From NCBI RefSeq assembly GCF_900091525.1, contig NZ_FMCU01000010.1, positions 1 through 64,000 of the forward strand: a stretch of 64,000 nucleotides of DNA. The letters run 5' to 3'. The DNA is from Micromonospora matsumotoense (GTDB lineage Bacteria > Actinomycetota > Actinomycetes > Mycobacteriales > Micromonosporaceae). The notes under the pieces were generated by a model. That model saw only the letters and a program-made list of their open reading frames with translations, was not told the origin of the DNA and made no database searches. This document shows, piece by piece, positions 50,421 through 61,600 of the stretch (the stretch's first letter is position 1; each line of letters opens with the position of its first letter). Position numbers and translations under genes: made by a program.

Positions 50421-51572
50421 CTAGGAGCGCTCGTCGGTGGGGAGCAACTCGGGGGCCTGGGGTTGGCGGGGGGCCAGCTCGACCTGGGCGGGGACGGCCA
50501 GCTCCTGGTCGGAGACGCCCAGCTCGGCCAGCTTGCGTGCGCTGACCAGCACCCGCGCCTCCAGCGAACCGACCGCCCGGTTGTACGCCGTCACCGCGCC
50601 GCCGAGCGAGGTGCCGAGCTTGCCCACGTGATCGCCCAGGGTGGACAGTCGGCCGTACAGCTCACGGGCCAGCGAGTGCACCGCCACCGCGTTGCGGGCC
50701 AGCGCCTCCTGCCGCCACGAGTACGCCACCGTCCGCAGCAGCGCGACCAGGGTGGCCGGGGTGGCCAGCACCACGTCGCGGGCGAACGCGTGCTCCAGCA
50801 GCGTCGGGTCGCGTTGCAACGCCACGTCCAGGAACGGGTCGGCCGGCACGAACAGCACCACGAACTCCGGGCTGCTGTCGAACGCCGCCCAGTAGGTCTT
50901 CGCGGCCAGCGCGTCGACGTGCCCGCGCAGGTGCTTGGCGTGCCGGTCGAGGTGGGCGTCCCGGCCGCGTTCGTCGCGCGCCTCCATCGCCGTCAGGTAG
51001 GCGTCGAAGGGGGCCTTGGCGTCCACCACCACGGTCCGCCCGCCGTGCAGCCGGACCACCAGGTCGGGGCGGACCCCCTGGTGGTCGGTGGCGGCGGTGA
51101 CCTGCTCGCTGAAGTCGCAGTGCTCCAGCATGCCGGCCGCCTCGACGATCCGGCGGAGCTGGTGCTCGCCCCAGCGCCCGCGTACCTGCGGGGCGCGCAG
51201 CGCGGCGACCAGCTGTTTGGTCTCGGTCCGCAGCTCACTGGAGACGGCACCCATCGAGCGGACCTGTTCGCGCAGCTCGGCGTAGGCGTCGACCCGGTCG
51301 CGTTCCAGCTCGCCGACCCGCACCTCGTAGCGGCGCAGGGTGTCGTGCAGCGGGGCGACCGCGCGGGCCACCGCCTCCTGGGACTGGGCGGTCGCCTCGT
51401 AGCTCAGCGCGCGCATCGACTGCTCCAGCCGGCCCTCGCCCTCCCGGGTGGCGGCGAGGGTGGCCTCCAGCCGGGCGATCTCGGTGGCCGACCGGGAGCG
51501 GGCGGCGTACCAGCCGACCGCCCCGCCGGCGGCGAGGCAGACGACCACCACGGCCAGCGTCGAGAAGTCCAT
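50421..51572 (-). CDS. rmuC: RmuC family DNA recombination protein
   Basis: A 383-residue protein with an N-terminal membrane anchor (STLAVVVVCLAAGGAVGW), a coiled coil (about 30-120) and the RmuC nuclease-like domain (GRWGEHQLRRIVEAAGM... VDAKAPFDAYL... VLFVPADPFL... TPATLVALLRTVAYSWRQE). RmuC limits inversions at short inverted repeats in E. coli, of interest given the many inverted repeats here. ATG 51572 is taken; the in-frame GTG just before it is also possible. Divergent from the GGGDF-repeat gene. Confidence 0.93.
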   Translation of the reverse strand: MDFSTLAVVVVCLAAGGAVGWYAARSRSATEIARLEATLAATREGEGRLEQSMRALSYEATAQSQEAVARAVAPLHDTLRRYEVRVGELERDRVDAYAELREQVRSMGAVSSELRTETKQLVAALRAPQVRGRWGEHQLRRIVEAAGMLEHCDFSEQVTAATDHQGVRPDLVVRLHGGRTVVVDAKAPFDAYLTAMEARDERGRDAHLDRHAKHLRGHVDALAAKTYWAAFDSSPEFVVLFVPADPFLDVALQRDPTLLEHAFARDVVLATPATLVALLRTVAYSWRQEALARNAVAVHSLARELYGRLSTLGDHVGKLGTSLGGAVTAYNRAVGSLEARVLVSARKLAELGVSDQELAVPAQVELAPRQPQAPELLPTDERS

Positions 51573-51625
51573 CACCAGAGCTTGCCAAACGGGTACGACT
51601 CGACGCCCCCGGGTACGTTCGTAGG

Positions 51626-52426
51626 ATGGAATTTCTGCTCGTGGCGATCCTGATCGCCCTGCTGGCCGGTGGTTTCGTCTGGTGGCGGCGGGAGAAGGCG
51701 GCCCGGGAGGCGCGCAGCCTCGCCGACGTCCGGGCCGACGCCCAACGGTGGTACGAACGCCTCGGCGGTCAGGTGATGAACCTGCACGGCGACGAGCCGG
51801 CGGTGCGTCAGGCCCTGGTCGACGCCGGTGAGCGGTACAACGCGGCGGGCAGCCAGCTGGAGCAGGCGCGGACCGTCCACCAGTTCCGGCTGGCCCGGGA
51901 GACCGCCCTGGAGGGACTCGCCTACGCGCGGGCCGCCCGGGTGGCGCTCGGGCTGGACCCCGGCCCGGAGTTGCCCCCGCTGGCCGCCGCGCAGGGCGCC
52001 GGGGAGATCACCCGGGAACGCCAGGTGGACGTGCAGGGGCAGACCTTCAAGGCCGGCCCGCAGCCCGGCCGGGACACCCCGTACTACTACCCCGGCGGGC
52101 GCTACCAGGGGCGGGCGGTGCCGTCCGGGTGGTATTCGACGCCCTGGTGGAAGACCGCGCTGGGGGCCGGCGTCGGCGTGGTCGGCGGCATGCTGATCGC
52201 CGATGCGCTCTTCTCGCCGGCCTTCGCCGACCCCGGCTACGCCGCCGCCGGCGGTGACTTCGCCGGCGGTGACTTCGGTGGCGACGGTGGCGACTTCGCC
52301 GGCGGTGACTTCGGCACCGCGGGTGACGTCGGCAACAACGACTTCGGCACCGCCGGTGACTTCGGCGGTGGTGACTTCGGGGGTGGTGACTTCGGCGGCG
52401 GCGACTTCGGGGGTGGCGACTTCTGA
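51626..52426 (+). CDS. Membrane protein with C-terminal GGGDF repeats
   Basis: A 266-residue protein: N-terminal transmembrane anchor, a helical domain (about 25-115), a Tyr/Pro/Gly-rich middle, a second hydrophobic segment (WKTALGAGVGVVGGMLIADALF) and about 60 residues of GGDF/GGGDF repeats ending in four exact GGGDF units at the C-terminus. ATG 51626 lies 6 nt after TACGTT (51614-51619); leaderless. The repeat tail may be extended and exposed; function unknown. The repetitive DNA (52255-52426) could vary in copy number. Confidence 0.8.
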   Translation: MEFLLVAILIALLAGGFVWWRREKAAREARSLADVRADAQRWYERLGGQVMNLHGDEPAVRQALVDAGERYNAAGSQLEQARTVHQFRLARETALEGLAYARAARVALGLDPGPELPPLAAAQGAGEITRERQVDVQGQTFKAGPQPGRDTPYYYPGGRYQGRAVPSGWYSTPWWKTALGAGVGVVGGMLIADALFSPAFADPGYAAAGGDFAGGDFGGDGGDFAGGDFGTAGDVGNNDFGTAGDFGGGDFGGGDFGGGDFGGGDF

Positions 52427-52461
52427 AGTCCCGCCCACTTCCCGCACGCCCCTGCGCCAGG

Positions 52462-52518
52462 CGCGGGAAAAGGGCCCCTCCCATCCGCGAACGCGGCGGG
52501 AAGGGGCCCTTTCCCGCG
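52462..52518. terminator. Long bidirectional terminator hairpin
   Basis: CGCGGGAAAAGGGCCCCTCCC (52462-52482) pairs over about 20 bp with 52498-52518, with one bulge on each arm. It lies between the convergent GGGDF-repeat gene and ppc, with runs of A and T near the stem that suit both directions. Confidence 0.85.
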
Positions 52519-52521
52519 TTG

Positions 52522-55308
<2,787 letters not shown>

Positions 55309-55333
55309 CGTGCGCTCCTTACGTGAGTACGAA

Positions 55334-55363
55334 GGACAGCGCTGTCCGACTCCCTGGATGGTA
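55334..55363 (-). promoter_or_regulatory. ppc leader: palindrome and -10 box
   Basis: GGACAGCGCTGTCC (55334-55347) is a perfect palindrome lying between a likely -10 box TACCAT (55358-55363 on the minus strand) and the AAGGAG ribosome site of ppc. It could be an operator just after the transcription start. Confidence 0.5.
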
Positions 55364-55401
55364 TCCGCGCGGCCCGGTCCGGGAGGAAGGGGTTCGGTGT
55401 G

Positions 55402-56436
55402 TCACCTTCCCCACGATCGACGTGTCCCACCCCTCGTCCGCGCCGGATCGGCCCGGCGCTCCCGGAACAGGGCGGCGGTGAGCAGGCCGAGCAGCCCCAG
55501 GGCGGTCCAGATCAGCAGCCCCGCCAGCGGCCAGCGGGCGGACCGCCGGTCGAAGTAGACGGCCGACTTGAGTAGGTCGGTGGCGAGGCCGGGGACGTTC
55601 CAGCGGTGCATGCCGCGCAGCGCGGCGGGGAGGAACTCCGGGGCGTAGATGCCGCCCGAGCCGGGGTTGCCGAGCACCACCAGCAGCAGGATCACCAGCC
55701 CGGTGCCGAGCAGCCCCAGCCAGCCCTGCACGGCGGCGGCCACCATCGCGGCGGTGAAGACGGTGAGCACCCCGACGGCCGCCACGGTGACCAGGTCGTG
55801 GTCCCAGACGCCGAGCACCGGGCCGACCAGCACCGCGCCGATGGTCCCGAGCAGCACCGCGTGCACGGCCAGTGAGCCGATCCGCAGCCCGGCCCGGCGC
55901 AGGCCGCGCGGGGCGGTGCCGAGCGAGACACCGAGCGCGGTCGAGGCCAGGTAGCCGCCGAGCACCAGCCCGACGGCCAGATAGAACGGCACCAGGCCGC
56001 GCGGGTCGTCGGGGGAGACGGGCACCTGGTCGAGAACGGTGAGCGACAGTTGGGCCTGCCGGGCGGCCGGGGTGAGGACCTGGGTGACCAGTTCGGTGGC
56101 GGCCGGCGCGGAGGCGCTGGCGGTGGCGAGGGTGAGCGTGCCATCGGGGGCGGAGGTGAGCACGGCGTACACCCGACGGGCGGTGAGCGCGTCGTCGGCC
56201 GCGCCCGGGTCGGCGTACCCGATGGGCTCGATGGTGTCGGTGCGGGCCCGCACGGCGGTCAGCAGCGCCTCGGCGCGTTGGTCGCCGGTCACCACCCCGA
56301 CCGGCACGTCCCGGGGGTGCGGCTGGTGCAGCGCGCCGACGTAGGCCGCGATGAACGCGGTGGCCAGCACCAGCGTGCCGAACAGCAGGGCTGCCGTGCG
56401 GGGCAGCCAGTCCGGGGTGCGCGGCTCCTCGTCCAC
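55402..56436 (-). CDS. ABC-2/YhgE-like membrane protein
   Basis: A 344-residue protein. One N-terminal helix (ALLFGTLVLATAFIAAYVGAL) is followed by an extracytoplasmic domain of about 130 residues, then five C-terminal helices (FYLAVGLVLGGYLASTALG... ALGLLGLLTAALF). This layout fits the YhgE/Pip or DUF3533 group. GTG 56436 lies 6 nt after TAGGCT (56443-56448 on the minus strand); leaderless. No ATPase partner is adjacent. Divergent from the LD-carboxypeptidase gene. Confidence 0.78.
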   Translation of the reverse strand: MDEEPRTPDWLPRTAALLFGTLVLATAFIAAYVGALHQPHPRDVPVGVVTGDQRAEALLTAVRARTDTIEPIGYADPGAADDALTARRVYAVLTSAPDGTLTLATASASAPAATELVTQVLTPAARQAQLSLTVLDQVPVSPDDPRGLVPFYLAVGLVLGGYLASTALGVSLGTAPRGLRRAGLRIGSLAVHAVLLGTIGAVLVGPVLGVWDHDLVTVAAVGVLTVFTAAMVAAAVQGWLGLLGTGLVILLLVVLGNPGSGGIYAPEFLPAALRGMHRWNVPGLATDLLKSAVYFDRRSARWPLAGLLIWTALGLLGLLTAALFRERRADPARTRGGTRRSWGR

Positions 56437-56517
56437 GCCCTCAGCCTATGGCCGTAATGCGTGACTTAGGGGTTTTGTCGGGCGAAAACCGCTGGTGGTG
56501 GGCGGTAGGTTCCGATC

Positions 56518-57558
56518 GTGGCCCTTCCCGCATACCCCGCCAAGCCGAAGCCGGGTGACCGGGTCGCGGTGGTCTCCCCCTCCGCCGGCCTGCCGGGTCT
56601 CTTCCCGCACGTGCACGAGCTGGGCCTGCGCCGGCTGCGCGAGGAGTTCGGCCTGGTGCCGGTGGAGTATCCGACCACCCGGCAGACCCGGGCCGACCCC
56701 CGCGACCGGGCGCGTGACCTGACCGCCGCCTTCGCCGACCCGACGATCACCGCCGTGCTCGCCACCGTCGGCGGGGACGACCTGATCACCGTCACCCCGC
56801 ACCTGGACGACGCGGTGCTGCGGGCCAACCCGAAGCCCTACTTCGGCTACTCGGACCACACCAACGTCCTCAACCACCTGTACCGGCTGGGGATGGTGGC
56901 CTACCACGGCGGCTCGGTGCTGGTGCACCTCGGCCGACCCGGAGCGCCGCACCCGCTGACCTTCGACTCGCTGCGCGCCGCCCTGTTCACCTCCGGCTGG
57001 TACGAGCTGACCCCCGCGCCGGAGTGGGGCGACGAACCGGGCGACTGGCGGGACCCCTCCACGCTCGCGGTCGCCCCACCGATGCGGCCCGGTGAGGGCT
57101 GGCGCTGGCGCGGGCCGTCGACGGTCGTCGAGGGCCGGACCTGGGGCGGTTGCCTGGAGATCCTGCACTGGCTGATGGCGGCCGACCGGGTCCCGTCGGC
57201 CGCGGAGTTGGCCGGCTCGGTGCTGGTCGTCGAGACCTCCAACGAGATGCCCGGCGCGCAGGAGGTGTTCCGGATCATGCGGAACATGGGGGAGCGGGGG
57301 CTGCTCGCCGCCTTCCCGGCGATCGTGGTCGGTCGGCCCAAGGCGTGGGACTTCGAACGGCCGCTGCCGGTGCCGGAACGACTCGCCTGGGCCGCCGCCC
57401 AACGGGGCGCCATCACCCGGGCGCTGGCCGCCTACCACCCGGACCCGGTGGTGGTCTTCGACGTCGATCTCGGCCACACCGACCCGCAGCTGATCGTCCC
57501 GTACGGCGGGGAGATCGTGGTCGACGCGGTCGAACGCCGGATCATGGTGCGCTACTGA
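56518..57558 (+). CDS. S66 family LD-carboxypeptidase (MccF-like)
   Basis: A 346-residue serine peptidase. PKPGDRVAVVSPSAG starts the fold, FGYSDHTNVLNHL contains the nucleophilic Ser region, and Glu and His of the S66 triad are near GCLEILHWL and VDLGHTDPQ. Relatives cleave LD bonds in murein tetrapeptides or, in the MccF branch, inactivate microcin C-like aminoacyl-nucleotides. Length and GGDDLITVTPHLDD fit the MccF branch better. GTG 56518 lies 6 nt after TAGGTT (56506-56511); leaderless. Confidence 0.88.
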   Translation: MALPAYPAKPKPGDRVAVVSPSAGLPGLFPHVHELGLRRLREEFGLVPVEYPTTRQTRADPRDRARDLTAAFADPTITAVLATVGGDDLITVTPHLDDAVLRANPKPYFGYSDHTNVLNHLYRLGMVAYHGGSVLVHLGRPGAPHPLTFDSLRAALFTSGWYELTPAPEWGDEPGDWRDPSTLAVAPPMRPGEGWRWRGPSTVVEGRTWGGCLEILHWLMAADRVPSAAELAGSVLVVETSNEMPGAQEVFRIMRNMGERGLLAAFPAIVVGRPKAWDFERPLPVPERLAWAAAQRGAITRALAAYHPDPVVVFDVDLGHTDPQLIVPYGGEIVVDAVERRIMVRY

Positions 57559-57582
57559 CGGCCCCGGTCGACGCGATCCGCG

Positions 57583-57810
57583 TTACCGGGCATCTCGTTT
57601 CAGCACGAAGACACCGGCACCTGGTGCGCCCTCCACCAGTCCGCGTGCCTTGAGCCAGTCGATGGCGGAGCGCACCACCTGGCGCGACACCTCGAACTCC
57701 GCGCACAGCTCGGTGCCCGAGGGCAGCTTGCTGCCCGGCGGGTACTCACCCGACTCGATGCGGTGGGTGAGGGTGTCGATCAGTTGCTGTTTCTTCGTGT
57801 AGGCAGGCAT
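57583..57810 (-). CDS. Minimal GntR-type regulator (HTH only)
   Basis: A 75-residue protein consisting of just the GntR winged helix: LIDTLTHRIESGEYPPGSKLPSGTELCAEFEVSRQVVRSAIDWLKARGLVEGAPGAGVFV. There is no effector domain. Such short GntR proteins are known in actinomycete plasmids and integrated elements. ATG 57810 follows GGAAG. A palindrome in the divergent promoter (57891-57906) is its probable operator. Confidence 0.88.
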   Translation of the reverse strand: MPAYTKKQQLIDTLTHRIESGEYPPGSKLPSGTELCAEFEVSRQVVRSAIDWLKARGLVEGAPGAGVFVLKRDAR

Positions 57811-57880
57811 GGGCAGACTTCCGTGGCAGGTGAAGCCCATGTGATCACGGCGGCCGGCGGAGCGTCAATCAGAAGTGCTC

Positions 57881-57917
57881 ACAGGTATTGACCTGACATG
57901 ACAGGTAGTCATAGGTT
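57881..57917 (+). promoter_or_regulatory. GntR operator within a promoter
   Basis: ACCTGACATGACAGGT (57891-57906) is a palindrome in 14 of 16 positions and overlaps a promoter: TTGACC (57888-57893), 18-bp spacer, TAGGTT (57912-57917). A further half site ACAGGT lies at 57881-57886. Repression of the plus-strand gene by the divergent GntR protein is likely. Confidence 0.7.
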
Positions 57918-58050
57918 GGGGTGGCGACCGTGGCAGGTCCGCCGCGTCAGTGCCGGGTGGCCGTGGCAGGACCGCCCGTCGAAACAGGGCGGCCCGGGGT
58001 GGAGCTGGCACTCCGCTCCCCGGGCCTTGACCAGGAAAGGACCCTGGCCC

Positions 58051-58395
58051 ATGGGCAACCTACCGAATCCCACGCACCTGGTGAGTCCCGTCCGACCGTC
58101 GAACTCCGGCCATCCGCCGTGGTGCCTGCGTGGTCCGGACTGCGCCGGCCCGAACGACCTGCACCTGTCCCGACTCCTCGACGCGGCCGTACGCGGCGAC
58201 GAGGTGATCCAGGTCCGGCTCGGCCTGTGGCGCATGGATGTCGGCCCGACCCCGCCGTCCGGGCTGCTGTTGGAGTGCTCGGCCGGCGAGGAGGTCGACC
58301 GCTGGCCGATCGGCCTCGCCCAGTCCCGCCGACTGGCCCGCCTGTCCCGCCACCTGATCAGCCAGCTCGACCCGCACCTGATCCGCGCCGCCTGA
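58051..58395 (+). CDS. DUF6907-like small protein
   Basis: A 114-residue protein with HPPWCLRGPDCAGPNDLHLSRLL, a Cys/Cys/His arrangement that could bind zinc, followed by a beta-rich region and a C-terminal helix (AQSRRLARLSRHLISQL). I think it belongs to the DUF6907 group of actinomycete accessory proteins, from memory of the pattern. ATG 58051 follows AGGAAAGGA. The leader (57921-58050) has a CCGCCC/GGGCGG hairpin near 57978-57998. Probably controlled by the divergent GntR. Confidence 0.7.
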   Translation: MGNLPNPTHLVSPVRPSNSGHPPWCLRGPDCAGPNDLHLSRLLDAAVRGDEVIQVRLGLWRMDVGPTPPSGLLLECSAGEEVDRWPIGLAQSRRLARLSRHLISQLDPHLIRAA

Positions 58396-58417
58396 ACACC
58401 TCCCGGGTGAGGCGCCG

Positions 58418-58485
58418 CAATGTCATGGATGTAGGGGTGTCTGCGAGCGGGGATGCCGCTACATCCGTGACATTGAGATGATCTT
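58418..58485. repeat. Palindromic element, copy 3
   Basis: CAATGTCATGGATGTAG (58418-58434) pairs with CTACATCCGTGACATTG (58459-58475) with one mismatch, over a 24-nt loop. The outer end GACATTGAGATGATC is the inverse of GATCGACTCAATGTC in copy 1 with two changes, so it belongs to the same family with a different stem. Confidence 0.65.
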
Positions 58486-58550
58486 GGGTGGGGTGAGGGG
58501 CTCGTCGGGTGGGCGGGGATGGGGCGGTCGGCGGGGATAGGCTGGTCGTC

Positions 58551-58619
58551 GTGCACCCCCCGTCCGGCCGGACGAGGGGCAGCAGTCGTGCGCGTCGACT
58601 CCCTGGAAGTGATCACTGA
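58551..58619 (+). CDS. Candidate 22-aa leaderless leader peptide before mfd
   Basis: TAGGCT (58538-58543) is followed after 7 nt by GTG 58551, encoding VHPPSGRTRGSSRARRLPGS and two further residues (DH). The TGA stop (58617-58619) overlaps the mfd ATG by one base (TGATG). The geometry equals the leaderless starts elsewhere in this window. No homology support. Confidence 0.45.
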   Translation: MHPPSGRTRGSSRARRLPGSDH

Positions 58620-61600
58620 TGCTCACCGGACTCTTCTCCGCCGCCCTGGCCGACCCGGGGCTGGCCCGCGCTCGTGACCTGGCGCGCTCCGGTGCCGCCC
58701 AGGTCGACGGGCTGGACCTGACCGCCCCGGCCGCGCTGCGCCCGTTCGCCGTGGCCGCCGTCGCCGCCGACGAGCCGATCGGTGGGGCCGGCCGGCCGGT
58801 GCTGGCGGTGACCGCCACCAGCCGGGAGGCCGACGACCTGGCCACCGCGCTGGGCAGCCTGCTCCCGGCCGGGCAGGTGGCGGTCTTCCCGTCCTGGGAG
58901 ACGCTGCCGCACGAGCGGCTCTCGCCCCGCTCCGACACCGTCGGCCGGCGGCTGGCCGTGCTGCGTCGCCTCGCCCACCCGGACGACGCCGACGCGCAGG
59001 GGGTGACCGGGCCGTTGCGGGTGGTGGTGGCGCCGGTCCGGTCGCTGCTGCAACCGCAGCTCAAGGGCCTCGGCGACCTGGAGCCGGTGCAGCTCGCCGC
59101 CGGCGAGGAGGCCGACCTGGAGGAGGTCGCCCGTCGGCTCACCGACCTGGCGTACGCCCGGGTCGACCTGGTCACCAAGCGCGGCGAGTTCGCGGTACGC
59201 GGTGGCATCCTCGACGTCTTCCCGCCCACCGACGAGCACCCGTCCCGGGTCGAGTTCTGGGGCGACGAGGTCGAGGAGATCCGCACCTTCGCCGTCGCCG
59301 ACCAGCGCACCATCGAAGGCGTACCGCAGCTGTGGGCGTCGCCGTGCCGGGAACTGCTGCTGACCCCGGCCGTGCGCCGGCGGGCCGCCGCGCTCGCCGG
59401 GGAGCACCCGGAGCTGGCCGAGATCCTCGACAAGCTGGCCGAGGGCATCCCGGTCGAGGGGATGGAGTCGCTGGTGCCGGCGCTGCTCGGCAGCGAGAGC
59501 CTGGAGCTGCTGGTCGACACCATGCCGGCCGGCACCCACGTGCTGCTCTGCGACCCGGAGCGGATCCGCACCCGGGCGCACGACCTGGTCCGTACCTCGG
59601 AGGAGTTTCTCCAGGCCAGCTGGGCCGCAGCCGCCGTCGGCGGTCAGGCCCCGGTCGACCTCGGCGCCGCCGCCTTCAAGTCCCTGGCCGAGGTACGCGC
59701 CACCGCCCGCGCCCTGCGTCAACCCTGGTGGACCCTCGCCCCGTTCGGGCTCGGCGAGGCGGACGCCGCCACCCCTGCCCGGCAGCCCTGGGAGGACGCG
59801 CCGGCCGAGGTCGACGTGACCCCCGACGACGCGATCGCGGTGAGCCTGGCCGCCCAGCCCGCCCCGCTCTACCACGGTGAGACCGGCCGGGTGGTCGACG
59901 ACATCACGCGCTGGACCGGCGAGGGCTGGTCGGTGGCGCTGGTCTTCGAGGGGCACGGTCCCGCCCAGCGGGCCGTCGAGGTGCTCCGCGACGCGGGCCT
60001 GGGGGCCCGGCTCACCGAGCAGGTGCCGGTCGCGCCGGCCCCCGGCGAGGTGCTGGTCGCCTGCGGCTGCCTGACCGCCGGCTTCGTCGACGAGACGTCG
60101 AAGTTCGTGCTGCTCACCGGCAACGACGTCAGCGGTGGCCGGGGAACCTCCACCCGGGACATGCGCAAGATGCCGAGCCGGCGGCGCAACACCATCGACC
60201 CGCTGGAGCTGAAGGCCGGCGACTTCGTCGTGCACGAGCAGCACGGCATCGGCCGGTACGTCGAGCTGGTGCAACGCACCGTCAACGGCGCGTCCCGGGA
60301 GTACCTGGTCATCGAGTACGCGGCCAGCAAGCGCGGTCAGCCCGGCGACCGGTTGTTCGTCCCCACCGACCAACTCGACCAGCTCTCCCGCTACGTCGGT
60401 GGTGAGCAGCCCACCCTGCACAAGATGGGCGGCTCGGACTGGCAGAAGTCCAAGGCCCGCGCCCGCAAGGCGGTCCGCGAGATCGCCGCCCAGCTGATCC
60501 AGCTCTACGCGGCCCGCAAGGCGTCCAAGGGGCACGCGTTCGCCCCGGACTCCCCGTGGCAGCGGGAGCTGGAGGACGCCTTCCCGTGGCAGGAGACGCC
60601 CGACCAGTTGGCCGCCATCGAGGAGGTCAAGCGGGACATGGAACAGACCGTCCCGATGGACCGGCTGATCTGCGGCGACGTCGGGTACGGCAAGACCGAG
60701 ATCGCGGTCCGCGCGGCGTTCAAGGCGGTGCAGGACGGCAAGCAGGTGGCGGTGCTGGTGCCGACGACGTTGCTGGTGCAGCAGCACTACAACACGTTCG
60801 CCGAGCGGATGAACCAGTTCCCGGTGACCATCCGGCAGCTCTCCCGTTTCCAGACCGCCAAGGAGAGCGAGCGGACGCTGGAGATGGTCGCCGACGGCAC
60901 CGTCGACATCGTCATCGGCACCCACCGGCTGCTCCAGACGGCCACCCGGTTCAGGTCCCTCGGCATGGTCGTCATCGACGAGGAGCAGCGCTTCGGCGTC
61001 GAGCACAAGGAGCACCTGAAGACGCTGCGCGCCTCGGTCGACGTGCTGAGCATGTCGGCCACCCCGATCCCGAGGACGCTGGAGATGGCGATCACCGGCA
61101 TCCGGGAGATGTCGACCATCGCCACCCCGCCCGAGGAGCGGCACCCGGTGCTGACCTTCGTCGGGTCGTACGACGACCGGCAGGTGGCCGCGTCCATCCA
61201 CCGTGAGCTGCTCCGCGACGGGCAGGTCTTCTATCTGCACAACCGGGTCGAGTCGATCGACCGGACGGCGCGGAAGCTGCGCGAGCTGGTGCCCGAGGCG
61301 CGGGTGGCGGTGGCGCACGGGCAGATGGGCGAGGAGGCGCTGGAGAAGGTGATGGTCGGCTTCTGGGAGAAGGAGTTCGACGTCCTGGTCTGCACCACCA
61401 TCGTGGAGTCCGGCATCGACATCCCGAACGCCAACACCCTGATCGTGGAGCGGGCCGACCTGCTCGGCCTGGCCCAGCTGCACCAGATCCGGGGCCGGGT
61501 CGGCCGGGGCCGCGAGCGGGCGTACGCGTACTTCCTCTATCCGCCGGAGAAACCGCTCACCGAGCACGCGCACGAGCGGCTGGCCACCATCGCCCAGCAC

